Below, one piece after another: positions 9,478 through 19,402 of a stretch of 64,000 nt of DNA (within the stretch, counting starts at the first letter, position 1; each line of letters starts with the position of its first letter). The notes beneath the pieces were generated by a model. That model made no database searches, had not been told where the DNA came from, and saw only the letters and a program-made list of their open reading frames with translations. The stretch comes from Clostridium sp. MD294 (GTDB lineage Bacteria; Bacillota; Clostridia; Lachnospirales; Anaerotignaceae). Location of the stretch: contig NZ_CP097810.1 in the NCBI RefSeq assembly GCF_000364165.2, positions 2,296,130-2,360,129 of the forward strand, written 5' to 3'. The position numbers and the translations under genes were made by a program.

Positions 9478-12075
9478 TTACTTTACAAATAAATTATTTC
9501 TATCATCTACATCTACCGTCAATATAGTATCTGGTTCTAAATCCTCTTGTATCATTTTTTTAGCAATGAGTGTTTCAATATGTCTTTGTATATATCTTTT
9601 GAGTGGTCTTGCACCATAAACAGGGTCATATGACTGTTCAATAATGAGTTGTTTTGCATTTTCTGTAACAGTACATTGTAGTTGTTTTTCAGCCATTCTA
9701 TTATTAAGGTCTTTTAATATCAAATCAATGATATTTGTAATATTCTGTTTTGTTAATGGTTTATAAAATACAATTTCATCTAATCTATTTAAAAATTCTG
9801 GTCTAAATGATTTTGTTAAAAGTTCTCCTACTTTTATTTTAGCATCTTCTTTAATTTCTCCTTGCTCATCTATGCCATCTAACAAATAATGAGAACCTAA
9901 ATTTGACGTTAATATGATAATAGTATTTTTAAAATCAACTGTTCTACCTTGAGAGTCTGTAATATGTCCGTCATCTAGCACTTGAAGTAATATATTAAAT
10001 ACATCAGGGTGTGCTTTTTCTACTTCATCAAACAGTATTACAGCATATGGTTTTCTTCTTACTGCTTCTGTAAGCTGTCCGCCTTCTTCATATCCTACAT
10101 ATCCTGGAGGTGCTCCTATTAAACGAGATACAGAAAATTTTTCCATGTACTCCGTCATGTCAATACGTATAATATTTTTTTCATCATCAAACAGACATTC
10201 TGACAATGACTTTGCTAATTCTGTTTTGCCAACACCTGTTGGACCTAAAAACAAAAAGGAACCTATTGGTCTGTTTGGATTTTGTATACCTGCTCTACTT
10301 CTAATAATCGCTTCAGAAACTTTTGTAACTGCTTCTTCTTGTCCAATTACTCTTTCATGAAGTATTTTCTCCAGATGGATTAGTTTTTCTTTTTCTCCTT
10401 CCATCAATTTTGATACAGGTATTCCTGTCCATCTTTCTATAATTCTGGCAATTTCTTCTTCCATTACTTTATCACGAAGCAATGAATTTTTCATGCCATT
10501 TTGTTCTACTTCTTTTTCTTTTTGTTCTAATTCTTTTTGTAATTGAGGTAATTTACCATATTTTAATTCTGCTGCTTTATTCAAGTCATATTTTCTTTCT
10601 GCTGCTTCAATTTCACTGTTTGTACTTTCTATTTGTTCCCTTAATTTTTGTACACTGTTTATATCTGCTTTTTCATTTTCCCATTTTGCTTTTAACTGAT
10701 TAAAATGTTCTCTTGTTTCTGCTAATTCTTTTTGTATTTCTTCTAAATGTTCTTTTGATATTTTATCATTTTCTTTTTTAAGTGCTGCTTCTTCAATTTC
10801 ATATTGTATAATTTTTCTTTGTATAACATCTAATTCTGTAGGCATAGAGTCAATTTCTGTTCTTATCATAGCACAGGCTTCGTCTATTAAGTCTATTGCC
10901 TTATCTGGCAAAAATCTATCTGAAATATATCTATTAGAAAGTGTTGCTGCTGCTATAATTGCTTGGTCTTGTATTTTTACACCATGATATACTTCATATC
11001 TTTCTTTTAATCCTCTTAATATGGCAATGGTATCTTCTACTGTTGGCTCACTTACAAGCACAGGCTGAAATCTTCTTTCTAATGCAGGGTCTTTTTCAAT
11101 ATATTGTTTATATTCATTTAATGTTGTTGCTCCAATACAATGTAATTCCCCTCTTGCTAACATAGGTTTTAATAAATTGCCTGCGTCCATAGCACCATCT
11201 GTTTTACCTGCTCCTACAATAGTATGCAGTTCGTCTATAAACAATATAATTTTACCATCGCTCTTTTTTACTTCATTTAATACTGCTTTTAATCTTTCTT
11301 CAAATTCTCCTCTAAATTTTGCTCCTGCAATAAGAGAGCCCATGTCAAGCGAAAATATTGTTTTTTCTTTTAAACTATTAGGAACATCTTCTTTTACAAT
11401 TCTTTGTGCTAATCCTTCTGCTATAGCAGTTTTACCAACACCAGGTTCTCCTATTAACACAGGATTATTTTTTGTTTTTCTGGATAATATTCTGATGACA
11501 TTTCTGATTTCATCATCTCTACCTATTACAGGGTCTAATTTTTGATTTCTTGCTTTTTCTACTAAATCTGTGCCATATTTTTTTAGTGCATCATATGTTT
11601 CTTCTGGCGTGTCACTTGTTACTCTTGTGTTTCCTCTTACTTTTACAAGTGCTTTTGTAAAATTCGTTCTATCTATATGATATTGTTCAAATATTTTTTT
11701 TAATACAATATTAGGACTTGTAAGTAATGATAAAAATAAATGCTCTACTGACACATATTCATCTTTCATACTATCTGCTAATTTTTCTGATTTTGTAAAA
11801 ACTTTATCCACATCAGAGGCAATATAAACTTTTGTTGCTTCTCTACTTCCAGAAACATGAGGTAATTTTGCAATTTCTTCTTCCACACTATTTACAATAT
11901 CGTTCACATTTACGCCTATATTGATTAAAAGCTGTGGTATTAATCCATCTTGTTGTGCTAATAATGTATATAACAAATGCTGCTGCTCAATTTGAGGATT
12001 TTGATATTCTGCTGCAACTGCTTGTGTATTTTGTATTGCCTCTATTGATTTTTGTGTATATTTTTGTAAATTCAT
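9478..12075 (-). CDS. clpB: ATP-dependent disaggregase ClpB
   Basis: Protein of 865 residues, normal for ClpB. The N-terminal Clp-N repeats start with MNLQKYTQKSIEAIQ. The first AAA domain has Walker A GEPGVGKT (about 205). A long coiled-coil middle domain lies at about 400-530. The second AAA domain has GPTGVGKT (about 605), followed by the C-terminal D2-small domain. It rescues aggregated proteins together with DnaK. No ClpP-binding loop is expected. It is the second gene of a CIRCE-controlled transcription unit, after a small Imm42-like gene. Confidence 0.97.
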   Translation of the reverse strand: MNLQKYTQKSIEAIQNTQAVAAEYQNPQIEQQHLLYTLLAQQDGLIPQLLINIGVNVNDIVNSVEEEIAKLPHVSGSREATKVYIASDVDKVFTKSEKLADSMKDEYVSVEHLFLSLLTSPNIVLKKIFEQYHIDRTNFTKALVKVRGNTRVTSDTPEETYDALKKYGTDLVEKARNQKLDPVIGRDDEIRNVIRILSRKTKNNPVLIGEPGVGKTAIAEGLAQRIVKEDVPNSLKEKTIFSLDMGSLIAGAKFRGEFEERLKAVLNEVKKSDGKIILFIDELHTIVGAGKTDGAMDAGNLLKPMLARGELHCIGATTLNEYKQYIEKDPALERRFQPVLVSEPTVEDTIAILRGLKERYEVYHGVKIQDQAIIAAATLSNRYISDRFLPDKAIDLIDEACAMIRTEIDSMPTELDVIQRKIIQYEIEEAALKKENDKISKEHLEEIQKELAETREHFNQLKAKWENEKADINSVQKLREQIESTNSEIEAAERKYDLNKAAELKYGKLPQLQKELEQKEKEVEQNGMKNSLLRDKVMEEEIARIIERWTGIPVSKLMEGEKEKLIHLEKILHERVIGQEEAVTKVSEAIIRSRAGIQNPNRPIGSFLFLGPTGVGKTELAKSLSECLFDDEKNIIRIDMTEYMEKFSVSRLIGAPPGYVGYEEGGQLTEAVRRKPYAVILFDEVEKAHPDVFNILLQVLDDGHITDSQGRTVDFKNTIIILTSNLGSHYLLDGIDEQGEIKEDAKIKVGELLTKSFRPEFLNRLDEIVFYKPLTKQNITNIIDLILKDLNNRMAEKQLQCTVTENAKQLIIEQSYDPVYGARPLKRYIQRHIETLIAKKMIQEDLEPDTILTVDVDDRNNLFVK

Positions 12076-12103
12076 AATTTTCCCTCCTTAAATACTACAA
12101 AGT

Positions 12104-12625
12104 TTATGTGATATTATGAAAATAATCAAATTTTTCTAATTTATATAGTATATCATTTAATTCTTTTATACTAATAATTGTTTCACTAACATTAATATTT
12201 TTTAGCTTATGATTGGAATGCTTTTTAATATACTTTAATTTACTTGCTAAAATTCTTATATTAGTGCCATCACTTACTGCAAATATATAATATTGATTAT
12301 CTAAAAAACAATATGGTGATATATTAAAATAATACTTAATATCTGTATCTTCTTCTGAAAATATCAAATGATACATTTTTTTAAATGCTTTTTCTTTTTT
12401 CATATGATATATTTCTTTATTCACAGAAATAGTATGTAAATTTTCTAGTAACATATATACTTCTGTTTTTAATGTTGCTGTCAAAATTTCTTCTGTATAA
12501 ATATCACCATCAATACAAAAAAGTAGTACTCCATTACAAAATGGATTATCAGCACTTTCCTCTTTATTCCATTGTTTTATTGTTTGTATGATAATAGCAA
12601 ATTTATATGGATTTCCTAATATCAT
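12104..12625 (-). CDS. Imm42-like immunity protein candidate
   Basis: Protein of 173 residues without signal peptide or membrane segment. The opening (MILGNPYKFAIIIQTIKQWN, then NGVLLFCIDG and TATLKTEV) resembles the Imm42 family of polymorphic-toxin immunity proteins. That assignment is from memory of the family pattern and is not certain. No toxin gene is adjacent. It sits first in the transcription unit with clpB, 28 bases upstream, directly behind a CIRCE promoter. That position would make it a heat-shock gene. It could also be an unrelated hypothetical protein. Confidence 0.55.
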   Translation of the reverse strand: MILGNPYKFAIIIQTIKQWNKEESADNPFCNGVLLFCIDGDIYTEEILTATLKTEVYMLLENLHTISVNKEIYHMKKEKAFKKMYHLIFSEEDTDIKYYFNISPYCFLDNQYYIFAVSDGTNIRILASKLKYIKKHSNHKLKNINVSETIISIKELNDILYKLEKFDYFHNIT

Positions 12626-12728
12626 TTTTATCCCTTCTTTGCCATTTTGCTATACTGCTACCAAAAATAGTATTTATTCCATTTCATATTAAATACTTCC
12701 TTTTACTTTTTATTTATTTTACGTTTTT

Positions 12729-12766
12729 AGTATACACTATTAGCACTCACTTGTAAAGAGTGCTAA
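12729..12766 (-). promoter_or_regulatory. CIRCE element overlapping the promoter of the Imm42-like gene and clpB
   Basis: A perfect CIRCE operator, TTAGCACTC-N9-GAGTGCTAA, lies at 12740-12766. On the minus strand, a TTTACA box (12757-12752) and TATACT (12734-12729) with a 17-base spacer overlap it. HrcA binding would block RNA polymerase until heat or folding stress. The rest of the 12626-12974 gap shows only AT-rich sequence upstream of the divergent RpiR regulator. Confidence 0.95.
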
Positions 12767-12974
12767 CAATATTTTATTAAAAAAACATAAATTTTTTCAA
12801 AAATTTTAATAATTTTTGTTTTTTGTATACTTTTTTTATTGAAAATAATTCCATAGTGTGGTTAAATATCAATTATAGCAACGATACAATTCGTTTTACT
12901 TCAATATGTAAAAGTATTTTGATATATTTACTAACATCTGATGAGTAATGCATTAAATTTGGGGTGATTAAAAT

Positions 12975-13838
12975 ATGACAGAAGAAATTAGAAACCAAAT
13001 GAAAGGAATACGATTAACAAAAAAAGAAAAAATTATTGCAGAATTTGTTTTAGACCATTTTGCAGAAGCGTGTTTTATTACATCAACAGATATGGCGAAA
13101 AGGCTTCACGTTAGCGACTCCTCTGTTATTCGTTTTGCTCGTACATTAGGCTATTCTGGTTTTATGGATTTTCAAAGAACAATACGAAAAACATATACAG
13201 ACAGAATAAACAGTCTTTCTGAAAATATTACCGTTCCTTCAGAACGATTAAAATTAAGTATAGGAAAATTAGACCAAAACAGTATTGTAGAGTCTTATTT
13301 TTCTAATATTTTAAAAAATATTAAAACACTGATTAATGCAAATGACATACAAGCATTTGAACAAGCAAGTGATACACTTATATCCAGTCACCATAAATAC
13401 ATATTAGCTTCTCGTGCAAACTCTGGTACTGGTGATATGCTTCTTTTACTTTTAAAACATATGTTACCTAATGTACATGAAACATCTTATCCAGCACTTA
13501 ATGTAATAGACCATTTATCTGATATTACAGAAAACGATTGTTTAATTGCTATCAGTTTTCCTCGTTATTCTGAAATGGATTTACTTGCTGCACAAATGGC
13601 ATATGATGCTGGTGCAAAAATATTACTTTTAACAGATAAAGCAAGCTCTCCTTTGGCACAATATGCTACACAACTTTTAACAATCAGTGTAGACAGCAAC
13701 ACTTTTTTTAATTCTTATGTTTCTGTTGTATTTGCTTGTGAATTACTTTGCTCTTTTATCAGCAAAAAAGTAGGTTATTCTAATGAAGATAAATTAAAGA
13801 AAATAGATAAATATCTTTCAAAAGTTGGACTATTTTAA
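12975..13838 (+). CDS. MurR/RpiR family transcriptional regulator
   Basis: Protein of 287 residues. An N-terminal HTH_6 domain (about 1-77) contains STDMAKRLHVSDSSVIRFARTLG. The C-terminal SIS domain (about 120-260) binds phosphosugars and includes CLIAISFPRYSEMDLLAAQ. Members repress or activate sugar-phosphate genes. No sugar gene is directly adjacent, so the target is unclear. GGGGTGAT is the ribosome site 6 bases before ATG. The gene is monocistronic with a strong terminator. Confidence 0.9.
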   Translation: MTEEIRNQMKGIRLTKKEKIIAEFVLDHFAEACFITSTDMAKRLHVSDSSVIRFARTLGYSGFMDFQRTIRKTYTDRINSLSENITVPSERLKLSIGKLDQNSIVESYFSNILKNIKTLINANDIQAFEQASDTLISSHHKYILASRANSGTGDMLLLLLKHMLPNVHETSYPALNVIDHLSDITENDCLIAISFPRYSEMDLLAAQMAYDAGAKILLLTDKASSPLAQYATQLLTISVDSNTFFNSYVSVVFACELLCSFISKKVGYSNEDKLKKIDKYLSKVGLF

Positions 13839-13841
13839 CAA

Positions 13842-13882
13842 AAAAGACATTGAAAGCAAAAACTTTTCAATGTCTTTTTTTA
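13842..13882 (+). terminator. Terminator between the RpiR gene and the convergent PepSY gene
   Basis: AAAGACATTGAAA and TTTCAATGTCTTT form a 13-bp stem with an 8-10 base loop, with A and T runs on the two sides. It can act in both directions. Confidence 0.9.
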
Positions 13883-13887
13883 TTTTA

Positions 13888-14652
13888 TCAATCGTCAATG
13901 TCTATATCCCACTCTATTATAACGCCTGTTGTAGCATCAATTTCAAATTCATATTCAATATGTCCTTGTTTCATTTCACCTTCATATATCATTCTACCAT
14001 CATCATTATCTAATTTAATTTCATAAAGTACTGCATTAGGTGCTTTAGATTGTGCAATTTGTTTTGCCTGCTCTACTGTAAGTATAGTTTGTGGTGATTT
14101 TACAGTATTTTGTGTTACAGTATTTATTGTTGGTGGTGTTTGTGGTATTATAGTAGTTTGATTTTCAATAAATTTAATTTCTCTCTCCACTATCATACCA
14201 TTTTGAGCATTAATTTGATATTTTCCTTGTATATTTGGAGTATAAAAACTAATTTTATATTCTTGCATACCATCGTCCCACTCTAAATAACTTGATATGA
14301 ACTGTGCTTGTGGTATCTCCTGTAATACAATATTTTTTGCTTGTTCTTCAGATAATACTACTTGTATGCCTCCTATATGACATTGAGATTTACTTTCAAA
14401 TGATATAGGTTTTTGTGTTGTTTTATCAATATCAATTTCATATGCTGTTTGGTCTTTTTGATTGTATAATTTTATTTCAAATTTATTATATTCTTCTTTT
14501 GTATTGATATGTATGCTTTCCTCTGGTACATATGCTAAAGCAATACTTTTCGCTTGTTCTGATGTCAACACAGCTGCAAATATTTGTGTTGTACCCATTG
14601 TTAAAATTGCTCCTGCTGTTAAAACTGCTATAAATTTTTTACCAAAATTCAT
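13888..14652 (-). CDS. Secreted PepSY-domain protein
   Basis: Protein of 254 residues with a signal peptide (MNFGKKFIAVLTAGAILTMG, cleavage about residue 26). Three PepSY units follow, each opening with a variant of LTxEQAKxIALxxxP (near 29, 108 and 192), with a proline and threonine-rich linker before the third. PepSY domains commonly inhibit or modulate extracellular peptidases. The exact partner is unknown. GGGAGG precedes the ATG. There is no nearby protease gene. Confidence 0.85.
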   Translation of the reverse strand: MNFGKKFIAVLTAGAILTMGTTQIFAAVLTSEQAKSIALAYVPEESIHINTKEEYNKFEIKLYNQKDQTAYEIDIDKTTQKPISFESKSQCHIGGIQVVLSEEQAKNIVLQEIPQAQFISSYLEWDDGMQEYKISFYTPNIQGKYQINAQNGMIVEREIKFIENQTTIIPQTPPTINTVTQNTVKSPQTILTVEQAKQIAQSKAPNAVLYEIKLDNDDGRMIYEGEMKQGHIEYEFEIDATTGVIIEWDIDIDD

Positions 14653-14805
14653 TTTTAATACCTCCCTTGTGTTATTTTATTGCTAAGTATATCATATCAA
14701 AACAATGGGGAAAAAACAATAAAAATGTTTATTTTTTTTCAAAAAAATTATATTATTTTTATTGTTTTCTGATATAATAAATAATAATAAAGGAGGAAAA
14801 ATAAC

Positions 14806-15492
14806 ATGAAAAAATATATAGCATTATTACTTTTAATACTAACAACAACTGCTTGCAACAATAATGCTCCATCTTCTGAAACATCAACTGATACATCTTC
14901 TGTTACACAAACAAATACTACTATAGTAAATTCTGATGCAAATATAAATGTAGATACTACAAGTACATTAAATGATACTACTGCTGTAAATGCTTCTATA
15001 GATACTGTAACAAGTGCTACTGCTACTACAGCAAACACTACTATTACTACAGAAACAATAGAAAATTATTATAAAATGGTTGCAGAAGAAAAAGCTATTG
15101 AAGCAGATATTGAAATATTAGAACAACAGTTTCATACTAATGCAATAGATGCTAATACATTTCAAAGTCAAAAAACAACATTGAAACAACAAGAAAATAC
15201 ATTAGAAGCACAAATTGACGCTTTAGAGCATCAAATACCTGTTACACTTGCTCAAAATTGGATAGATACTACAAACATGGAACAAATGATACAAAAATTA
15301 AAAGAAGTAGAACTTGCTGAAAAACAATTAGAACTTTCACTTGACCAAGCAGAACAAAATTATATAAACAATACACTATCAAGAGAAGATTATATAGCAC
15401 AAGTAATAGAATTAGAAAAACAAAAAGATATTTTGGACAAACAAGATGATATTTTAGAGGAAACATTAGAAGCATTAGGTTGGGACGATTAA
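14806..15492 (+). CDS. Lipoprotein with Thr/Ser-rich linker and coiled-coil C-terminus
   Basis: Protein of 228 residues. A lipoprotein signal peptide ends LILTTTAC (lipidated Cys about 18). A low-complexity T/S/N/D-rich linker follows to about 80. The rest is predicted alpha-helical coiled coil rich in E, Q, L and K, with repeated phrases such as QKDILDKQDDILEE. The function is unknown. The sequence suggests an extracellular membrane-tethered spacer or helical bundle. AGGAGG is 8-9 bases before ATG. An opposite-strand open frame over the T-rich linker is a shadow. Confidence 0.8.
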   Translation: MKKYIALLLLILTTTACNNNAPSSETSTDTSSVTQTNTTIVNSDANINVDTTSTLNDTTAVNASIDTVTSATATTANTTITTETIENYYKMVAEEKAIEADIEILEQQFHTNAIDANTFQSQKTTLKQQENTLEAQIDALEHQIPVTLAQNWIDTTNMEQMIQKLKEVELAEKQLELSLDQAEQNYINNTLSREDYIAQVIELEKQKDILDKQDDILEETLEALGWDD

Positions 15493-15587
15493 AATTTATT
15501 ATAATATTGTATACATTTTTTAAATTTTTTATTGTATCTTTTTATAACTTATGTTATGATGTGATAGGGTATTCTTATTTTTAAGGG

Positions 15588-15622
15588 AAAAGGGAGCAGT
15601 TATTATATAGCTACTCCCTTTT
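15588..15622. terminator. Shared terminator between convergent genes
   Basis: AAAAGGGAG (15588-15596) pairs with CTCCCTTTT (15614-15622). It lies between the lipoprotein gene and the convergent membrane-anchored protein gene. Confidence 0.75.
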
Positions 15623-15626
15623 ATTA

Positions 15627-17042
15627 TTATTGTTGTATTTCTTCAAATTCTTCAAATTTCATTTCTTCTATTATTCTATTGTCCTTTTGTTTATTCTCTC
15701 TCACTCTGTTCTCTTTTATTCTATTTTCCCTAAGTCTGTTTTCTCTTGCTCTATTTTCTCTAGTATTGTTTTGTGTTATTTCTGTTTTATATTCTCCTTC
15801 TATTATTCTATCAAAGAAATCTCTTTCTGCTGGCATAGTTGTTTCTATTCCTGCAACTTCAATAATAGGGTCTTGTTGTATATCTCTCATTGTTGTAGTT
15901 ACTCCATAATAAAAATAATTGTCATGCCAATCAATTTCTTTTGGTAAAATAAAACGATTGATTTCTTCTATCATTCTTTTGGCTTTAAATATTTCTTCAT
16001 AAGATTGATATTCTATATTTGCGTGATTGTCATATACATTCTGTACTTTTTGTCTTATTATATCAAAATCTTGTTTTAATTTACATTCTGGCAAAAATCC
16101 CATTGTTCTATCTAATTCCATTGTTATCATATTATAATATTTTAACACACCTTTTGTAACTGCTCCATTTTTATCAAAAATTGCTTGTTCCATTTCATTT
16201 AATTCTTCCATCACAACATCTGCTGCCTGAAAACTAATGATTTCTTTAAAAATTTGTTCCATTGTACCACAATATTCTATTATCTGTTGTATATGCCAAT
16301 CTTCTAAAGTGTAAAATGTTTGTGCCAATTCCATATATTTTTGAGCAAAATGTGCTCTAATGTCAAATATTTCTTCCTCTTTTGGCAATACAATATTTTT
16401 TATTTTCTTTTGTAAATCTCTTGGATAGTTATATTCCCAGCTTTTTGTAATACCATAAAAAACTCTCGTTTCTTTTTGTTTTGGTGGTTTTGGTTCCCAT
16501 GTTTTTAATTCTTCTATAGGAAAAGGTTGGTCTAATATCCAAAAGTTTAAATCACTTAATATATGATGTCCATAAAATATACCACTTACATCTTCCTTCT
16601 CTAATGTATATTTTATAAGTTTACAAACTGTTGTAAGGTCTTCTTGCACTTGTTGTTTTTTAAAACATGGCCTCATACTTAAAATATTATTTAATGCAGT
16701 ATTTAATTTCTTTTTTCCTTCTTCTGTAAAAAATCCTTTAACATCTTCTAAAAATATTTTATCAATAAATCTTATTATCCAATAAATTGCTGTTTTACAT
16801 TCCACTCTCTCAATTACATTCATTTCTTCAAAAATATTTTGTTTTCTCAAACAACACTCTTCCATTTCTCTTAAAGGCACATTACTAAAATACAATGTTC
16901 TTCCTGAAAATTTATCCTCCTTTTCTTCCACTTTTTGCTTTTGTTTGGGATTTTGAGATTGTTTCATTTCCATTCGTGCCTGTATAATCAATATAAATCC
17001 CCATATAATACAAATAATAGATAAAACTAACGACTGAAACAT
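15627..17042 (-). CDS. Membrane-anchored protein of unknown function with RENR-repeat tail
   Basis: I do not recognise the family. With the start at ATG 17042 (AGGAG about 9-11 bases upstream) it has 471 residues. Upstream TTG 17081 and ATG 17060 starts in the same frame lack a ribosome site. One N-terminal membrane helix (SLVLSIICIIWGFILIIQ) precedes a basic and acidic linker and a large soluble region rich in charged and aromatic residues, predicted helical. The tail carries about six imperfect five-residue units of the form RENR[AILV], an Arg/Asn/Glu-rich end. Membership in a wider family is not evident. Confidence 0.7.
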   Translation of the reverse strand: MFQSLVLSIICIIWGFILIIQARMEMKQSQNPKQKQKVEEKEDKFSGRTLYFSNVPLREMEECCLRKQNIFEEMNVIERVECKTAIYWIIRFIDKIFLEDVKGFFTEEGKKKLNTALNNILSMRPCFKKQQVQEDLTTVCKLIKYTLEKEDVSGIFYGHHILSDLNFWILDQPFPIEELKTWEPKPPKQKETRVFYGITKSWEYNYPRDLQKKIKNIVLPKEEEIFDIRAHFAQKYMELAQTFYTLEDWHIQQIIEYCGTMEQIFKEIISFQAADVVMEELNEMEQAIFDKNGAVTKGVLKYYNMITMELDRTMGFLPECKLKQDFDIIRQKVQNVYDNHANIEYQSYEEIFKAKRMIEEINRFILPKEIDWHDNYFYYGVTTTMRDIQQDPIIEVAGIETTMPAERDFFDRIIEGEYKTEITQNNTRENRARENRLRENRIKENRVRENKQKDNRIIEEMKFEEFEEIQQ

Positions 17043-17093
17043 ATATTTTCTGCTCCTCATTCTATAATATAATTTTAACAAGTTATATAAACT

Positions 17094-17122
17094 ATTTTAC
17101 AGCTTAATAGTATTTTTTTCAA
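17094..17122 (-). promoter_or_regulatory. Promoter of the membrane-anchored RENR protein
   Basis: On the minus strand, TTGAAA (17122-17117) and TAAAAT (17099-17094) have a 17-base spacer. The predicted leader contains the AGGAG site used for ATG 17042. Confidence 0.55.
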
Positions 17123-17127
17123 TAAAA

Positions 17128-17170
17128 AACACTTACTAAAATAAATGTTTATTTTAAGTAAGCATTTTTT
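17128..17170. terminator. Terminator after the phosphatase gene
   Basis: CTTACTAAAATAAA and TTTATTTTAAGTAAG form a stem of about 14 bp with one bulge, with A and T runs on both sides. It separates the phosphatase gene from the downstream unit. The rest of the 17082-17285 gap is AT-rich with nothing else seen. Confidence 0.75.
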
Positions 17171-17285
17171 CATTATTTTTATCAGATATTAGTAAAATTC
17201 TATACAATTTAGTAAAAAATAACTTATCAAATTTTTTAAATACATTATTACATAATTTGTAAAATAAATTTATTTATAACTTGTT

Positions 17286-17735
17286 TTATATTATTTTGTT
17301 TAAAAAGGCATTGCAGCCTTCTACAATATCGTCATAAGTTTTATCAAAATCTCCTGTATACCATGGGTCTGCAATATCTCTATTTTTTTCTGCATAAGAT
17401 AGCAATAAATGTACTTTATTTTGACTATCTTCTCCAACAATTCTTTGTGTATTTTTTACATTTGCTTTATCCATTGCTAATATATAATCATATTTTTGAT
17501 AATCTTGTTTTTTTAATTGTACAGCATATTTTCCCTCTGTACTAATACCATATTGTTTTAATTTTTCTCTTGTTCCTCTATGTACACTGTTTCCAATTTC
17601 TTCTGTACTTGTTGCAGCAGAAGCAATAAAAAATTCTTGTTTTATTCCTCTTTTATTTACCATATCTTTTAAAACAAATTCTGCCATAGGCGAACGGCAA
17701 ATGTTTCCATGACATACAAAAAGTACATTTATCAT
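17286..17735 (-). CDS. Low molecular weight protein-tyrosine phosphatase
   Basis: Protein of 149 residues. The N-terminal phosphate-binding loop CHGNICRS matches C-x5-R-S (C8 to R14), and the general-acid motif DPWYTGD is near 119. The length is typical. The enzyme dephosphorylates phosphotyrosine, and in bacteria these are often tied to tyrosine kinases of capsule export, which are not visible here. It lies 40 bases downstream of the chemoreceptor gene. Confidence 0.93.
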   Translation of the reverse strand: MINVLFVCHGNICRSPMAEFVLKDMVNKRGIKQEFFIASAATSTEEIGNSVHRGTREKLKQYGISTEGKYAVQLKKQDYQKYDYILAMDKANVKNTQRIVGEDSQNKVHLLLSYAEKNRDIADPWYTGDFDKTYDDIVEGCNAFLNKII

Positions 17736-17775
17736 ATTATTCCTCCAAATACTTTATTATATTAGTATATCTTTA

Positions 17776-19362
17776 CTACAAATTTGCAAACATTTCTGTT
17801 TGTTTTTTCAATTCCTCTGCAATTTCTTTGCTTGTATCCATACGATTAGCGATGTCTGTCATATTTCCTACCATACTTTTGGTACTATCTGCTACACCTG
17901 TAATACCAGCAGCACCTTCATCTAAAGCTTTTGTAATATTTTCAATAGAACAAGCAATTTCGTCCATAGAACTTCTTAAACGGTCTGCTCTATGATTAAA
18001 TTCTGCCATAGCAGCCTCAATATATGCTGCATCTTCTCTATATTGTTGACCAGAAGAAACAAATCTTCTAAACTCTGTTAAAATAGATTGATTTAAGTAA
18101 TCTACTAAATATTGTACGCTCTCTGAAAGGTTATATACTGCACTAGTGACATTATTATTAATCTCCTGAATATGTGTTGCTGTTTCTCCGCAAGAGTCCG
18201 CTAAAGCACGAATTTCATGAGCTACAACTGCAAAACCTGCTCCAGCAGCACCAGCTCTTGCAGCTTCAATAGAAGCATTAACAGCAATAAGGTCTGTATT
18301 TGCAGCAATTTCTAGAATATCTTTTGCCAAAACATTTACTTGGTCAACACTACGACTATTTTCAATAGCTTCATTTAATATTACTAACATATCTTCTACT
18401 TTTGTATTGATAGTTTCCATATTCATATGAGCAGATTGTTCCATAGTATTAGCTCTATCTCTCATTGCTACAGAATATTCTGTAATTACAGCACATTCTT
18501 CTGCCATAGTATAGATATCATCTTTTATATCTGTAATACTGCTATTAATAGAAGTAGAATTATTTGCTATTTGATGTATTGTATAAGACAACTTTTCTGA
18601 AATTACAGATAGTTTTTTTGCACTTTTGCTAGAAATCCACGTTCTTTTTCTTACTTCTTCAACCATATTATCTACACGTTCAGAACTTCCTTGCATAGTA
18701 ACCATAACGCTTTTTATAGGCTTTACTACATACTTCATAATCATTTTAATAGCAGCAATTGCCAACAGTACACATACAATCATAGACAACACACTTATTA
18801 CTATAGATATGATATAAACTATTAAAAGTTTTTTTCTTGCGACTTCTGTCTGTGTTGTAACAGACTGATATAATTCTTTTATATTTTGCTCTATAGCACT
18901 GCCATAAAAAGCAACATCTCCATTAGCAAGTTCATAAGCTGCTTCTGTTTTACTGTCTGCACTAGCACATACTAAAAAAACTAATGTATGTTTAAAAGAG
19001 TCATAATTTTCTAGTAATTCTTGATATATTTCAGTTTCTTCCTCTTCTACATAGTTGCTATATTCTTCTAAAGTATTTTCAATATTTTTTTCTTCTTCTT
19101 TAATTTTTGTTACAACATCAATCATTGTACTATAATCTGTAGCAACAATATGCGAAAGAGCCATTTTATGAATATTCATTGTTGAACGACGAATTTCTAC
19201 TAACTTTGTTTTTCCTTCCATGTAATTATCTACAATATTTGACGCATTGGCATTTACATTATGTATACTAAATATAGCCAGAGCATTAGAAAACAACGCT
19301 ACAAAGCCTAATAGAATAATCGGTAACATCAGCTTTTGTTGTATACTAAGCTTTCTATCCAT
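17776..19362 (-). CDS. Methyl-accepting chemotaxis protein with atypical signalling tip
   Basis: Protein of 528 residues. A membrane helix lies at about 12-32, an extracellular four-helix-bundle domain at about 35-180 and a second helix at about 180-205, followed by HAMP-like and signalling coiled-coil regions. The tip reads [21 protein letters not shown]. The Glu and first Arg of IEAAR are kept, but the usual GE(A/Q)GRG is GAAGAG, so a normally conserved Glu and Arg are both Ala. This may weaken receptor trimer or kinase contacts. A solute-binding lipoprotein gene lies 40 bases upstream. Confidence 0.9.
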   Translation of the reverse strand: MDRKLSIQQKLMLPIILLGFVALFSNALAIFSIHNVNANASNIVDNYMEGKTKLVEIRRSTMNIHKMALSHIVATDYSTMIDVVTKIKEEEKNIENTLEEYSNYVEEEETEIYQELLENYDSFKHTLVFLVCASADSKTEAAYELANGDVAFYGSAIEQNIKELYQSVTTQTEVARKKLLIVYIISIVISVLSMIVCVLLAIAAIKMIMKYVVKPIKSVMVTMQGSSERVDNMVEEVRKRTWISSKSAKKLSVISEKLSYTIHQIANNSTSINSSITDIKDDIYTMAEECAVITEYSVAMRDRANTMEQSAHMNMETINTKVEDMLVILNEAIENSRSVDQVNVLAKDILEIAANTDLIAVNASIEAARAGAAGAGFAVVAHEIRALADSCGETATHIQEINNNVTSAVYNLSESVQYLVDYLNQSILTEFRRFVSSGQQYREDAAYIEAAMAEFNHRADRLRSSMDEIACSIENITKALDEGAAGITGVADSTKSMVGNMTDIANRMDTSKEIAEELKKQTEMFANL

Positions 19363-19402
19363 TACTAACCTCCTACAGTTATATTCAATATTATAATAAC
19401 AT

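Noticed and set aside
14748..15038. Valine-rich open frame antisense to the lipoprotein gene
   Set aside because: It mirrors the Thr/Ser/Asp-rich linker of the lipoprotein, has no ribosome site and spans its promoter region.
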